64,000 nucleotides of DNA from JBBROS01 sp963792675 (GCA_963792675.1 CAWBWT010000002.1:2542001-2606000), one strand, 5' to 3'; shown: positions 1-8,697, counted from the first letter of the stretch. The notes: a model not told the origin generated them from the letters alone. Numbers and translations are program-made.

Positions 1-256
1 CCCGCTCCGCAAGGAAGCTTGCGTAGTTCGGGAGGTTGAAGGGGGTGAGGTGCCCGGTCCGCGAGTGGGCCATCACGAACCCGCTCAACATGAAAAAGAC
101 GTCCACGCCCAAGAACCCGACCGCGAAAGCGTGAACACTGTTGCCGGAGCCGAGCTCCAGTAAATCCCAATGATGGAAGACCACCCACAACGAGGCTATT
201 CCCCGCAACCCGGTTAACGCGGGCAATTGTGACGAGGTCGATCGGGGTTCAGGCAT
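1..256 (-). CDS. O-acyltransferase, family 3 (5' part only)
   Basis: Only the first 85 codons lie in the window; the gene runs off the left edge. The protein starts MPEPRSTSS and then shows LTGLRGIASLWVVFHHW, the usual first membrane segment of acyltransferase family 3 (OafA/NodX/YrhL type) with the conserved histidine pair, followed by VGFLGVDVFFMLSGFVMAHS, the second conserved segment. Family members are 10-11 TM inner-membrane proteins that transfer acetyl or other acyl groups to surface polysaccharides or lipids. The ATG at 256 is the natural start because the conserved arginine-rich LRG motif follows about 16 codons later. Target sugar unknown. Confidence 0.8.
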   Translation of the reverse strand, partial: MPEPRSTSSQLPALTGLRGIASLWVVFHHWDLLELGSGNSVHAFAVGFLGVDVFFMLSGFVMAHSRTGHLTPFNLPNYASFLAER

Positions 257-446
257 GCGACGGCGATCCTATTCCGTCATTGCTGATAAAAAACGTTCCG
301 AGTTATGTCAAGGTGAAACAAACGACTCCGCAGCGACGCCCTTCCCACCGGGGCTTGCCGGATGACGGACCTCGTTCACCGCAGCCGATACCGCCCGGGC
401 CGCCCGACTATCGCCAAGGGGCCGGGCAGCCTATATCCCGCCTGAG

Positions 447-1250
447 ATGCCCATCCCGTTTCTCAAGATGCACGGCGCCGGCAACGACTTCGTCGTGATC
501 GACGAGCGCCGCCGCCCCTTGGACCTGTCGCCCGACCAGGTGCGCCGCCTTGCGGACCGGCGCCGGGGCATCGGTTGCGACCAAATCATCACCCTGCACA
601 AGCGGCCGCCCGGTACCGATGCGGACCTCGTGATGCGCATCCGCAACCCCGATGGCTCCGAGGCCGGCGCCTGCGGCAACGCCACCCGCTGCGTCGCCGA
701 ACTGCTGTTCGAGCAGACCGGGCATCCGTTCCAGGTGATCCGCACGGCGGCAGGCGACCTGCCGGCCGAGCGACTGCCTGACGGCCGCTTTCGCGTCGAC
801 ATGGGCCCGGCACGACTTGGCTGGCAGGACGTGCCGCTGTCGCGCGACGTGGACACGCTGCATCTGCCGCTGCCCGGCGACCCGGCCGCGTGCAGCATGG
901 GCAATCCGCACGCCACCTTCTTCGTCGCCGACCCGGATATCGCCGAGCGCTACGGTCCGGGACTGGAGCGTGACGCGCTGTTTCCTGAGCGCGCCAATAT
1001 CGGCTTCGCCCGCATCGACGGCGTGGACCGGATGCGCCTGCGGGTGTGGGAACGCGGCGCCGGGCTGACGCTCGCCTGCGGCTCCGGCGCCTGCGCCGCG
1101 GCCGTCAACGCGCATCGCCGCGGCCTCACCGGGCGGCATGTTGCGGTGGAGATGGACGGCGGTACGCTCGAGATCGAGGTTCGCGCCGACGGTCATGTGC
1201 TGATGGCCGGGCCCGCAGCGACCAGCTTTCGCGGCGAGGTCGAGGTGTAA
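447..1250 (+). CDS. dapF: Diaminopimelate epimerase
   Basis: Cytoplasmic, cofactor-free racemase converting LL- to meso-diaminopimelate for lysine and peptidoglycan synthesis. The 267-residue protein has the family start (FLKMHGAGNDFVV) and both catalytic cysteines: Cys76 in GACGNATRC and Cys211 in LACGSGACAA. Length is normal for the family (about 275). It is the first gene of a tight set: mtaB begins 2 bases after its stop and ftsY overlaps mtaB. The ATG at 447 has no strong Shine-Dalgarno sequence, but the N-terminal motif lies directly behind it. No frameshift or missing motif. Confidence 0.95.
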   Translation: MPIPFLKMHGAGNDFVVIDERRRPLDLSPDQVRRLADRRRGIGCDQIITLHKRPPGTDADLVMRIRNPDGSEAGACGNATRCVAELLFEQTGHPFQVIRTAAGDLPAERLPDGRFRVDMGPARLGWQDVPLSRDVDTLHLPLPGDPAACSMGNPHATFFVADPDIAERYGPGLERDALFPERANIGFARIDGVDRMRLRVWERGAGLTLACGSGACAAAVNAHRRGLTGRHVAVEMDGGTLEIEVRADGHVLMAGPAATSFRGEVEV

Positions 1251-1252
1251 CG

Positions 1253-2470
1253 ATGGCGGATCTCGTCACCTTCGGCTGCCGGCTGAACACCGTCGAGAGC
1301 GAGGCCATTCGCGGCTTCGCGGCGCACCTCGGCGACACGGTGGTGGTCAACACTTGCGCCGTCACCAGCGAGGCTGAGCGGCAGGCGCGGCAGGCGATCG
1401 CGCGGCTGCGGCGGGAGAGGCCCGGCGCCGCGATCGTCGTCACCGGCTGCGCCGCGCAAATCGATCCCGGCCGCTGGGCCGCGCTGCCGGGCGTGACCCG
1501 GGTGCTCGGGAACGCGGAGAAGCTGCAGCCGGCAACTTGGCACGCGGCCGGCTCGGCGGTCGGCGACATCGGCCAGGCGAGGGGCCACTTGCCGGCGCCG
1601 CTGCCCGGCATCGCCGGCCGGGCCCGCGCCTTTCTCGACGTGCAGCAGGGCTGCGACCATGCCTGCACCTTCTGCATCATTCCGCAGGGCCGGGGCCGCA
1701 ACCGCTCCGTTCCCGCATCCGTCGTCGCAGAGCATGTGCGCGGCCTGGCCGAGGCCGGGTGCAACGAGGTCGTGCTGACCGGCGTGGACCTGGCGAGCTG
1801 GGGGACCGACCTGCTCGGAACGCCTTCGCTGGGTCGGCTGCTGGCCGACGTCCTGGCCGCCGTGCCCGGCTTGCCGCGGCTGCGGTTGAGCTCGCTCGAC
1901 CCGGCGGCGCTCGACGACGCGTTCTGGGACGTGCTGGCCGACGAGCCGCGGCTGATGCCGCATTTGCACCTGTCGCTGCAGGCCGGGTCGGACCTCGTGC
2001 TGAAGCGGATGCGACGCCGGCACTCGCGATCCGGGGCGCTGGCAGCGATCACCCGCGCCCGCCGGCTGCGCCCGGGCCTCGCGGTCGGCGCCGACCTGAT
2101 CGCGGGCTTCCCGACCGAGACCGAAGCGATGTTCGCGGAGGGGCTGCGCTTCGTGGACGAGGCCGCCGTTCCATACCTGCACGTATTCCCTTACAGCGCC
2201 CGCCCCGGCACGCCGGCCGCGCGCATGCCGCAAGTGCCGGCGCCGGTGCGCCGGGAGCGCGCCGCCCTGCTGCGTGCCGCCGCCCGGCCGCATGCCGCCG
2301 CCCTGCACGGTCGGCTGCTCGGCACCGAGCCGGCGATCGTCGCCGAGCGCGGCAATCGCGGCCACACCGCGGAGTTCGCGCCGGTGCGGTTCGCGACGCC
2401 GGCCACGGTCGGCAGCCTGGTCCGGCGCCGCGTGTTGGCGGCCGATGCCGACGGCGTGGAGGTGGCCTGA
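1253..2470 (+). CDS. mtaB: tRNA t6A37 methylthiotransferase (MtaB type)
   Basis: Radical-SAM enzyme that adds a methylthio group to N6-threonylcarbamoyl-adenosine 37 of tRNA. Of 405 residues, the N-terminal MTTase domain carries the first cluster ligands (TFGCRLN, VVNTCAV, VVTGCAA); the radical-SAM motif CDHACTFC starts near residue 135, followed by PQGRGRNRS. The C-terminus is short and TRAM-like. Placement in MtaB rather than MiaB or RimO rests on the GCRLN N-terminus and the dapF-mtaB-ftsY order common in Alphaproteobacteria. The start chosen is the ATG at 1253, which puts the cysteine motif at residue 8; an upstream extension would only read the dapF gene out of frame. Confidence 0.9.
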   Translation: MADLVTFGCRLNTVESEAIRGFAAHLGDTVVVNTCAVTSEAERQARQAIARLRRERPGAAIVVTGCAAQIDPGRWAALPGVTRVLGNAEKLQPATWHAAGSAVGDIGQARGHLPAPLPGIAGRARAFLDVQQGCDHACTFCIIPQGRGRNRSVPASVVAEHVRGLAEAGCNEVVLTGVDLASWGTDLLGTPSLGRLLADVLAAVPGLPRLRLSSLDPAALDDAFWDVLADEPRLMPHLHLSLQAGSDLVLKRMRRRHSRSGALAAITRARRLRPGLAVGADLIAGFPTETEAMFAEGLRFVDEAAVPYLHVFPYSARPGTPAARMPQVPAPVRRERAALLRAAARPHAAALHGRLLGTEPAIVAERGNRGHTAEFAPVRFATPATVGSLVRRRVLAADADGVEVA

Positions 2471-3387
2471 TGGCGCTCGGCTTCTTCTCGCGGCTGAAGG
2501 AAGGGCTCGCGCGGTCCACCCAGAAGCTGACCGGCGGCCTAGCCGCGACCTTCACCCGCCGCAAGCTCGACGACGCGGCTTTGGAGGAGCTGGAGGAGCT
2601 GCTGATCGCCGCCGACATGGGCCCGGCCGTCGCGCAGTTCATTATCGACGAGTTCCGCCGCAGCCGGTTCGGCTCGGAGGTCACCGACTCCGAGGTGAAG
2701 GAGGCGCTGGCGGCCGAGATCGCCAAGATCCTCGAGCCGGCGGCGCGGCCGCTGGTCATCGATCCCAGCTTGAAGCCCCACGTGGTCCTGGTCGTCGGCG
2801 TGAACGGCACCGGCAAGACCACCACCATCGGCAAGCTGGCGCAGCAATATCGCGCCGAGGGGCTGCGCCCGGTGCTGGTGGCCGGCGACACGTTCCGCGC
2901 CGCCGCCGTCGAGCAGCTGCAGATCTGGGGCACCCGCACCGGCGCTCCGGTGATCAGCGGGCCGCCTAACACCGACAGCGCCGGGCTGGCGTTCAGCGGA
3001 CTGCAGCGGGCCCGCGCGGATGGCGCCGACGTGCTGCTGATCGACACCGCCGGGCGCCTGCACAACAAGGGCGCGCTGATGGAAGAGTTGCGCAAGATGA
3101 TCCGCGTCTTGAAGAAGCAGGACCCTGCTGCGCCGCACTCCGTGCTGCTGGTGCTGGACGCTACCACCGGCCAGAATGCGGTCGAGCAGGTGCGGGTGTT
3201 CAAGGAGATGGTGGACGTGACCGGGCTGGTGGTCACGAAGCTCGACGGCAGCGCTCGGGGCGGCGTGGTGGTGGCATTGGCGGACGGGTTCGGCTTGCCG
3301 GTCCACGCGGTCGGCGTTGGCGAGAAGGCGGACGATCTGCGGCCGTTCTCGGCGACGGATTTCGCGCGGGGCTTGGTGGGTGCCTAG
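2470..3387 (+). CDS. ftsY: Signal recognition particle receptor FtsY
   Basis: GTPase receptor that docks SRP-ribosome complexes at the membrane. The 305-residue protein contains the four-helix N domain and the G domain: P-loop VVGVNGTGKTTT near residue 110, DTFRAAAVEQL, DTAGRLHNKGALM, TKLDGSARGG and the terminal GVGEKADDLRPF. The long acidic N-terminal A domain of E. coli FtsY is absent, as is usual in Alphaproteobacteria. The ATG overlaps the mtaB stop (TGATG), indicating translational coupling. Its TAG stop at 3385-3387 overlaps the inferred stop of the convergent parE gene. Confidence 0.95.
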   Translation: MALGFFSRLKEGLARSTQKLTGGLAATFTRRKLDDAALEELEELLIAADMGPAVAQFIIDEFRRSRFGSEVTDSEVKEALAAEIAKILEPAARPLVIDPSLKPHVVLVVGVNGTGKTTTIGKLAQQYRAEGLRPVLVAGDTFRAAAVEQLQIWGTRTGAPVISGPPNTDSAGLAFSGLQRARADGADVLLIDTAGRLHNKGALMEELRKMIRVLKKQDPAAPHSVLLVLDATTGQNAVEQVRVFKEMVDVTGLVVTKLDGSARGGVVVALADGFGLPVHAVGVGEKADDLRPFSATDFARGLVGA

Positions 3388-3685
3388 CCGATCTTGGTAG
3401 GCCAGTTCTGGCGCCGTAGATTACCCCGTCGATGGTGAGCGCATCTTCCGCGTCGACATAGGCGATCAGAGCCGTTCGTTCGAAACCGATTGTTCGCAGT
3501 CCCGGTAAGATGTCGCTTCGGTCTTGTCCGCGTCCCGGGGATTCCAGCAACCCCTCGAAGATCGCGACGATTCGGCTGACGACACTGTCCGCTCTGGCCT
3601 CGCCGGAGTGCTGGCCGATGTAGCCATGCAAATCGTCGAGTTGCCGGGCCGCCCGCAACGTGAAGACGACGTTCGATGCAGTCAT
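3384..3685 (-). CDS. parE: ParE/RelE-type toxin (frameshifted near 3410)
   Basis: The frame from the ATG at 3685 gives a typical ParE fold: FTLRAARQLDDLHGYIGQHS, then ERTALIAYVDAEDALTIDGVIYG. After YGA the frame runs on for about 55 Arg/Pro-rich residues into the complement of ftsY, which does not look like ParE. Adding one base in the GGCGCC stretch around 3409-3414 gives YGAQNWPTKIG and a stop at 3384-3386, a 100-residue protein of normal ParE length. I therefore infer a one-base deletion. It overlaps the antitoxin gene by four bases (ATGA). ParE toxins inhibit gyrase in characterised cases; that target is not shown here. Confidence 0.75.
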
Positions 3686-3981
3686 TCCGGCTTGACTGCG
3701 GCCCGTCTCATCTTGACCCAGCGTAGCAGATCGGCGGCCGGAACACCGGTGAATGGAGCGTCGAGATGCTCCCGGTGACCGGGAACCACCTCGTCCCGAA
3801 GCCACCGCTCGACCCGGTCATCCGGAAGTGCTCGCCACTCATCGGCGGCAAAGGCCATTCTCAAGCTCTCGCGCAAGCTGTTCTCCACCACGGCGCTCGC
3901 ATCCGCGAACCCCCCGTTCGCCACCTCCCGCTCGATCGCCGCCGCGACCTCGTCCGGCAGCGTGATCCGCAACTCCCGCAT
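3682..3981 (-). CDS. parD: ParD/CopG-like antitoxin
   Basis: A 99-residue protein opening MRELRITLPDEVAAAIEREV with a ribbon-helix-helix pattern (short beta strand, then two helices: GFADASAVVENSLRESL). The C-terminal half is acidic and hydrophilic, where such antitoxins bind the toxin. An open frame extends further upstream, but the ATG at 3981 puts the beta strand at the N-terminus as the fold requires. It is transcribed ahead of the ParE gene with an ATGA overlap. Autoregulation of the pair is expected for the family; the operator would lie in 3982-4164, shared with fusA on the other strand. Confidence 0.8.
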   Translation of the reverse strand: MRELRITLPDEVAAAIEREVANGGFADASAVVENSLRESLRMAFAADEWRALPDDRVERWLRDEVVPGHREHLDAPFTGVPAADLLRWVKMRRAAVKPE

Positions 3982-4164
3982 CCGCCCACTCCATCCAGGC
4001 CGCACCACCCCTACCACAAGCCGGCTGGTGCTTGCATTCTCGCCCGACCTGCCGCACATAACCTCGCAATTCAGCGATCCGGCCCTCGATCATCATCCGG
4101 GCCGATGCGACCGACCGGGCGCGCGGAGTTTCCGCTGCGCCCGGCCCTGTTTGGAGAACCCGCC

Positions 4165-6252
4165 GTGTCCGAGACCGCCAATCCGCTCGCCAAGATCCGC
4201 AACATCGGGATTACCGCGCATATCGATGCCGGCAAGACCACCACGACCGAGCGGATCCTTTACTATACGGGCGTCAGCCACCGCATCGGCGAGGTGCACG
4301 ACGGCAATACCACGACCGACTACATGGCGCAGGAGCGGGAGCGCGGCATCACCATCACGTCGGCTGCCGTCACCTGCGAGTGGAAGGACCACCGCATCAA
4401 CATCATCGACACGCCGGGCCACATCGACTTCAACATCGAGGTGAACCGCTCGCTGCGCGTGCTCGACGGCGCCGTATTCATCATCGAGGGCGTGGCCGGC
4501 GTGCAGCCGCAGAGCGAGACCAACTGGCGCCTCGCCGACCGCTACAATGTGCCGCGCATCATCTTCATCAACAAGCTCGACCGCACCGGCGCCGACTTCT
4601 ACCGCGCGTTCGACACGCTGAAGGAGAAGCTCGACATCGTGGCGCTGCCGCTGCAGCTGCCGATCGGGATCGAGGACGGGTTCCTGGGCGTGGTCGACCT
4701 GGTCGAGATGAAGGCGATCATCTGGGAGGGCGGTGAGCTCGGCGCCAAGTTCCACGACGAGCCGATTCCGGACGATCTCAAGGAGAAGGCCGCCGAATAC
4801 CGCCAGACCCTGCTCGACACGGCGCTCAGCGTGGATGATGCGGCGATGGAAGAGTACTTCGACAAGGGCGACGTCGACGTTGCGACCCTGAAGCGCTGCA
4901 TCAAGGCGGGCGCCATCAGCGGCGCGTTCCGTCCCGTGCTGTGCGGCACCGCGTTCAAGAACAAGGGCGTGCAGCCGCTTCTCGACGCCGTGCTCGATTA
5001 CCTGCCGAGCCCGATCGACGTGCCCGGCATCAAGGTCGCCGCCGAGGAAGGCGAGGACGAGACCGTCGAGCGCCGTATCATCCCGGCCGACATCAAGGCG
5101 CCGTTCGCCGGCCTCGCGTTCAAGATCATCAACGACAAGTACGGCACGCTGACCTTCGTGCGGGTCTATGCCGGCTCGCTGAAAAGCGGCGACACGGTGA
5201 TGAACACCACCAAGGACAACCGCGAGCGGATCGGCCGCATGTTCCAGATGCACGCCGACAAGCGCGAGGAGATCAAGGAGGTCCACGCCGGCGACATCGC
5301 CGCCTTCGTCGGCCTTAAGGACACCGGCACCGGCGACACGCTGGCCGACGCGTCCGACCCGGTCGTGCTGGAGCGGATGTCGTTCCCGATCCCGGTCATC
5401 GACATCTCGGTCGAGCCCAAGACCAAGGACGGCGTCGAAAAGATGACCCTCGGCCTGCAGAAGTTGGCCGGCGAGGACCCGAGCTTGCGGCTCAAGACCG
5501 ACCAGGAAAGCGGACAGACCATCCTGTCCGGCATGGGCGAGCTGCATCTCGAGATCATCATCGACCGCCTCAAGCGCGAATTCGGCGTCGATGCCAACAT
5601 CGGCGCGCCGCAGGTCGCGTATCGCGAAACCATCAGCAAGCCGCACACCGAGACCTACACCCACAAAAAGCAGACCGGCGGCAGCGGGCAGTTCGCCGAG
5701 GTGAAGATCACCTTCGAACCGCTCGACCGCAACGGCGGCGTGGTGTTCGAGAACAAGGTGGTCGGCGGCACGGTGCCGAAGGAGTACATCCCGGCCGTCG
5801 AGAAGGGCATCAAGAACCAGTGCGAAACGGGCGTGCTGGCCGGCTTCCCGACGGTGGACTTCAGGTACACCCTCGTGGACGGCAAGTACCACGACGTCGA
5901 CTCGTCGGCGCTCGCGTTCGAAATCGCCGCCAAGGCGTGCTTCCGCGACGGCATGAAGCGGGCGGGGCCGATCATCCTCGAGCCGATCATGGACGTCGAG
6001 GTCACGACCCCGCAGGACCATGTCGGCGACGTGGTCGGCGACCTCAACCGGCGCCGCGGCACGATCCAGAGCCAGGACAGCGCCGGCAGCACCGTGATCG
6101 TGCGCGCCCACGTGCCGCTGAAGGAGATGTTCGGCTACATCAGCCAGCTCCGTGGCATGACCAAGGGCCGGGCTTCGTTCACCATGCAGTTCCACCACTA
6201 CGATCCCGTGCCGCGCAACATCGCCGACGAGATCATGGCCAAGAGCGCCTGA
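4165..6252 (+). CDS. fusA: Translation elongation factor G
   Basis: GTPase that drives ribosomal translocation. 695 residues, full length. Domain I begins KIRNIGITAHIDAGKTTT (G1), with the switch region ERERGITITSAAVT, DTPGHIDF (G3) and NKLDRTGADF (G4); domains II-V follow to the usual end. The start is GTG at 4165, supported by the Shine-Dalgarno sequence GGAGAA at 4153-4158 and by the conserved N-terminus; the frame is open upstream but non-conserved there. It stands alone here, away from an rpsL-rpsG-tufA operon. A strong hairpin follows the stop. All GTPase motifs are intact. Confidence 0.96.
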   Translation: MSETANPLAKIRNIGITAHIDAGKTTTTERILYYTGVSHRIGEVHDGNTTTDYMAQERERGITITSAAVTCEWKDHRINIIDTPGHIDFNIEVNRSLRVLDGAVFIIEGVAGVQPQSETNWRLADRYNVPRIIFINKLDRTGADFYRAFDTLKEKLDIVALPLQLPIGIEDGFLGVVDLVEMKAIIWEGGELGAKFHDEPIPDDLKEKAAEYRQTLLDTALSVDDAAMEEYFDKGDVDVATLKRCIKAGAISGAFRPVLCGTAFKNKGVQPLLDAVLDYLPSPIDVPGIKVAAEEGEDETVERRIIPADIKAPFAGLAFKIINDKYGTLTFVRVYAGSLKSGDTVMNTTKDNRERIGRMFQMHADKREEIKEVHAGDIAAFVGLKDTGTGDTLADASDPVVLERMSFPIPVIDISVEPKTKDGVEKMTLGLQKLAGEDPSLRLKTDQESGQTILSGMGELHLEIIIDRLKREFGVDANIGAPQVAYRETISKPHTETYTHKKQTGGSGQFAEVKITFEPLDRNGGVVFENKVVGGTVPKEYIPAVEKGIKNQCETGVLAGFPTVDFRYTLVDGKYHDVDSSALAFEIAAKACFRDGMKRAGPIILEPIMDVEVTTPQDHVGDVVGDLNRRRGTIQSQDSAGSTVIVRAHVPLKEMFGYISQLRGMTKGRASFTMQFHHYDPVPRNIADEIMAKSA

Positions 6253-6301
6253 CCTCAAGCCATCGTCTCGGCGGCCCCGTGGCCGCCGAGACGCATTGAG
6301 G
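6253..6301 (+). terminator. Hairpin terminator after fusA
   Basis: Right after the fusA stop lies a perfect 13-bp stem (6264-6276 with 6281-6293) with loop CCGT. An outer 6-bp pairing, CCTCAA at 6253-6258 with TTGAGG at 6296-6301, extends it. No U-run follows. The position between fusA and the MFS gene supports a terminator role. Confidence 0.7.
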
Positions 6302-6357
6302 TCGCAGTCGGGCGTCGGCGCCGGGCAACTCGCCTGCCGCATCGTTGTTGTGGCCTG

Positions 6358-7800
6358 ATGGATAGCAACACCGACACCGACGTTTTCGAAACCGATGTCC
6401 CTGCTCGCCTGGACCGTCTGCCCTGGGCACGGTTCCATTGGCTGGTCATCGTGGCACTCGGCATCACGTGGATCCTCGACGGGCTCGAGGTGACACTCGT
6501 GGGCTCGTTGGGCGGCGCCATCTCCGCCAGCCCCTCGCTGAAGCTGTCCGAGGGTGAGTTCGGCGCGACGGCCAGTTTCTACCTGGCCGGGGCTGTTATT
6601 GGTGCACTCGGCTTCGGCTGGCTGACCGACCGGCTCGGACGCAAGAAGCTGTTCACCGTCACCGTGCTGATCTACTTGGTGGCGACGGTCGCGTCCGGTT
6701 TCGCCTGGAATTTCTGGTCGCTGGCGATGTTCCGCTTCATCACCGGGCTTGGCATCGGCGGCGAATATGCGGCCGTCAACGCGACCATTCAGGAGCTCAT
6801 CCCGGCTCGCAAGCGGGGCTTCACCGATCTCTGCATCAACGGCACGTATTGGCTCGGCGCGGCGCTCGGCAGCGTGGGCGCCGTAGTGGTGCTGGACAAG
6901 AACGTGATCGACCCCGAGCTCGGCTGGCGGGTGGCGTTCGTCATCGGCGGCGTGATCGGCTTGTTCGTGCTGTTCCTGCGCCGCTGGATTCCTGAAAGCC
7001 CGCGCTGGCTGATGACCCACGGCGACCCGGAGGACGCCAGCAAGGTCGTCAAGGAGATCGAGGACCGCGTCGAGCACGAAACCGGCCAACCGCTGCCGCC
7101 GGTGCCAAACGAGCGCTTGCGGCTGCGGCGGCACAAAGGCGATTGGTTCGTCAAAAGCCTCGGCGTGATGTTTCGCGAGTACCGGCAGCGGACTATCGTC
7201 GGCGCCGTGCTGATGGCGGCGCAGGCGTTCTGCTACAATGCCGTGCTGTTCACCTACGCGCTCATGCTGACCAAATTCTACGACATCCCCTCCGGGCAGG
7301 TCGGCTGGTTCATGCTGCCGTTCGCGCTCGGCAACTTCTGTGGGCCGCTGCTGCTGGGCAAGCTGTTCGACGTGATCGGGCGCAAGACCATGATCTCGGC
7401 CACATACGGGATCGCCGGCGTGCTGATGGCAATTACCGGCTTCATGTTCACGGCCGGCTGGCTCGATGCGACGCAGCAGACGATCGCATGGACGGTGATT
7501 TTCTTCTTCGCATCGGCCGCGGCGTCGTCCGCGTATCTGACGGTGGGCGAGACGTTCCCACTCGAGGTTCGGGCGGTCGCGATCAGCATTTTCTACGCAC
7601 TCGGAACCGGGCTCGGCGGGATCGCGGGACCGGTCGTGTTCGGCGCGCTGATCCAGGGCGGAACCAGGACCGACATGCTCTACGGCTACTTGATCGGGGC
7701 CGTGCTGATGATCATCGCGGCCGTCACCGAGGCGTTCCTCGGCGTGGAAGCGGCCGGGCGCTCGCTCGAGGATGTGGCTCCGCCGCTATCGGCAGCGTGA
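6358..7800 (+). CDS. MFS transporter, sugar-porter-like
   Basis: Inner-membrane secondary transporter of 480 residues with about 12 hydrophobic segments. Family marks are GWLTDRLGRKK (loop 2-3), FRFITGLGIGGEY (TM4), the PESPRWL motif typical of sugar and aromatic-acid porters after TM6, LFDVIGRKT (loop 8-9) and GETFPLEVRA. The N-terminal 20 residues are hydrophilic (TDTDVFETDVP). The substrate cannot be read from the sequence; a sugar, organic acid or inorganic ion porter are all possible. It is monocistronic, between the fusA hairpin and the csbD promoter region. Confidence 0.85.
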   Translation: MDSNTDTDVFETDVPARLDRLPWARFHWLVIVALGITWILDGLEVTLVGSLGGAISASPSLKLSEGEFGATASFYLAGAVIGALGFGWLTDRLGRKKLFTVTVLIYLVATVASGFAWNFWSLAMFRFITGLGIGGEYAAVNATIQELIPARKRGFTDLCINGTYWLGAALGSVGAVVVLDKNVIDPELGWRVAFVIGGVIGLFVLFLRRWIPESPRWLMTHGDPEDASKVVKEIEDRVEHETGQPLPPVPNERLRLRRHKGDWFVKSLGVMFREYRQRTIVGAVLMAAQAFCYNAVLFTYALMLTKFYDIPSGQVGWFMLPFALGNFCGPLLLGKLFDVIGRKTMISATYGIAGVLMAITGFMFTAGWLDATQQTIAWTVIFFFASAAASSAYLTVGETFPLEVRAVAISIFYALGTGLGGIAGPVVFGALIQGGTRTDMLYGYLIGAVLMIIAAVTEAFLGVEAAGRSLEDVAPPLSAA

Positions 7801-7808
7801 GCAGTTTT

Positions 7809-7833
7809 GCAACCCAGGCGCTGGTTAGACGTT
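7809..7833 (+). promoter_or_regulatory. Possible EcfG-type (general stress) promoter of csbD
   Basis: GCAAC at 7809-7813 and CGTT at 7830-7833 are 16 bases apart, one mismatch from the alphaproteobacterial EcfG consensus GGAAC-N16/17-CGTT. It lies 42 bases ahead of csbD, a gene class commonly placed in that regulon. Inference from pattern and context only. Confidence 0.35.
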
Positions 7834-7874
7834 ATCACATGCACGGCGAGTTGCCGTTAAGAAAGGAGAGTCAC

Positions 7875-8063
7875 ATGGTTGATTCCAACCGGGTTGAGGG
7901 CGCGTTCGACAAGGCCAAGGGCGCCGTCAAGGAAGGCGTCGGCAAGATGACCGGCGACGAGAAGATGCAGGCCGAGGGCACCGCCGATAAGGCGAAGGGC
8001 GCAGCCAAGAGCACGGTCGGCGGCGCCAAGGATGCGGTCCGCGACGCAGCCGACAAAGTCTGA
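7875..8063 (+). CDS. CsbD family stress-response protein
   Basis: Small hydrophilic protein of 62 residues, MVDSNRVEGAFDKAKGAVKE and onward, with the repeated AKGA/DKAKG pattern of the CsbD family. Members in other bacteria are general-stress proteins of unknown biochemical role. The ATG at 7875 has a good Shine-Dalgarno sequence (AAGGAGAG at 7863-7870). The frame is open far upstream, but that part only overlaps the MFS gene out of frame. A possible EcfG promoter precedes it and a clear terminator follows, so it is its own transcription unit. Confidence 0.88.
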   Translation: MVDSNRVEGAFDKAKGAVKEGVGKMTGDEKMQAEGTADKAKGAAKSTVGGAKDAVRDAADKV

Positions 8064-8087
8064 TCGCTCCTCAAGCGACGGATTGGG

Positions 8088-8116
8088 CGGGCGCCTCCGA
8101 AAGGGGGCGCCCGTTT
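8088..8116 (+). terminator. Rho-independent terminator after csbD
   Basis: CGGGCGCCTCC (8088-8098), loop GAAA, GGGGGCGCCCG (8103-8113): an 11-bp stem with one G-T pair, followed by TTTCCGTTT. It ends the csbD unit. Confidence 0.8.
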
Positions 8117-8172
8117 CCGTTTGCGGCCGGTTGCTTTACGGTGGACCTCGGCCAGGATGAAAGGGCTATGCG

Positions 8173-8667
8173 TTGATCGACCGGACGACCTATCGGGATG
8201 CCATGGCCCGGCTCGGCGCTGCCGTGAACATCGTCACCACGGTCGGCGTCGACGGACGCAGGGGCTTCACCGCCTCCGCGGTCTGCAGCGTGACCGACGA
8301 CCCGCCGACCTTGCTGCTGTGCGTCAATCGGGCTCATGACAGCCACGACCTGCTGAAGGCCAACGGTACCGTATGCGTCAACACGCTCTCGGCCGCGCAG
8401 GAGGAGTTGTCGGGCATCTTCGCCGGGTTCACCGGCCTGACCGGCGCCGACCGCTTCGATCATGGCGATTGGACCACCCTTTCGACCGGATCGCCCGTTC
8501 TGAAGGACGCGGTGGTGTCGTTCGACTGCCGCATCACCGATGTGACCGAAGTCGGAACGCACACGGTATTCTTTTGCGAGGTCGTTGCCATCCAGGCCAG
8601 CGATGCGCGTGAAGGATTGATCTACTTCGGCCGCGCCTACCACCGGATCGTCGTCGAAGCGGCCTGA
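8173..8667 (+). CDS. Flavin reductase-like protein (RutF/HpaC family)
   Basis: 164 residues of the flavin reductase domain, beginning MIDRTTYRDAMARLGAAVNI and continuing GFTASAVCSVTDDPPTLL, NTLSAAQEELSGIFAG and GTHTVFFCEVVAI. The pattern closely follows RutF, the NADH:FMN reductase that feeds reduced FMN to the RutA monooxygenase of pyrimidine breakdown. No rut genes lie nearby, so it more likely serves another two-component flavin monooxygenase or acts as a general FMN reductase. The start is TTG, directly before the conserved IDRTTYRDAM. It is convergent with livJ, with a hairpin between. Confidence 0.82.
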   Translation: MIDRTTYRDAMARLGAAVNIVTTVGVDGRRGFTASAVCSVTDDPPTLLLCVNRAHDSHDLLKANGTVCVNTLSAAQEELSGIFAGFTGLTGADRFDHGDWTTLSTGSPVLKDAVVSFDCRITDVTEVGTHTVFFCEVVAIQASDAREGLIYFGRAYHRIVVEAA

Positions 8668-8697
8668 GGCGAGGCCCGGCGTGCACCGGACCTCGCC
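8668..8697. terminator. Bidirectional hairpin between flavin reductase and livJ
   Basis: GGCGAGGCCCGG (8668-8679) pairs with CCGGACCTCGCC (8686-8697) across a 6-base loop with one mismatch. It sits exactly between two convergent stop codons, so it can serve both strands. No U-run. Confidence 0.6.

Noticed and set aside
408..1196. 262-residue minus-strand open frame opposite dapF
   Set aside because: dapF has all its motifs on the plus strand; the reverse frame has no recognisable fold and is a GC-bias shadow.
4093..7134. 1013-residue open frame on the minus strand opposite fusA and the MFS gene
   Set aside because: It mirrors two clear plus-strand genes; the His/Asp/Leu-rich composition is what codon-biased GC-rich genes give when read backwards.
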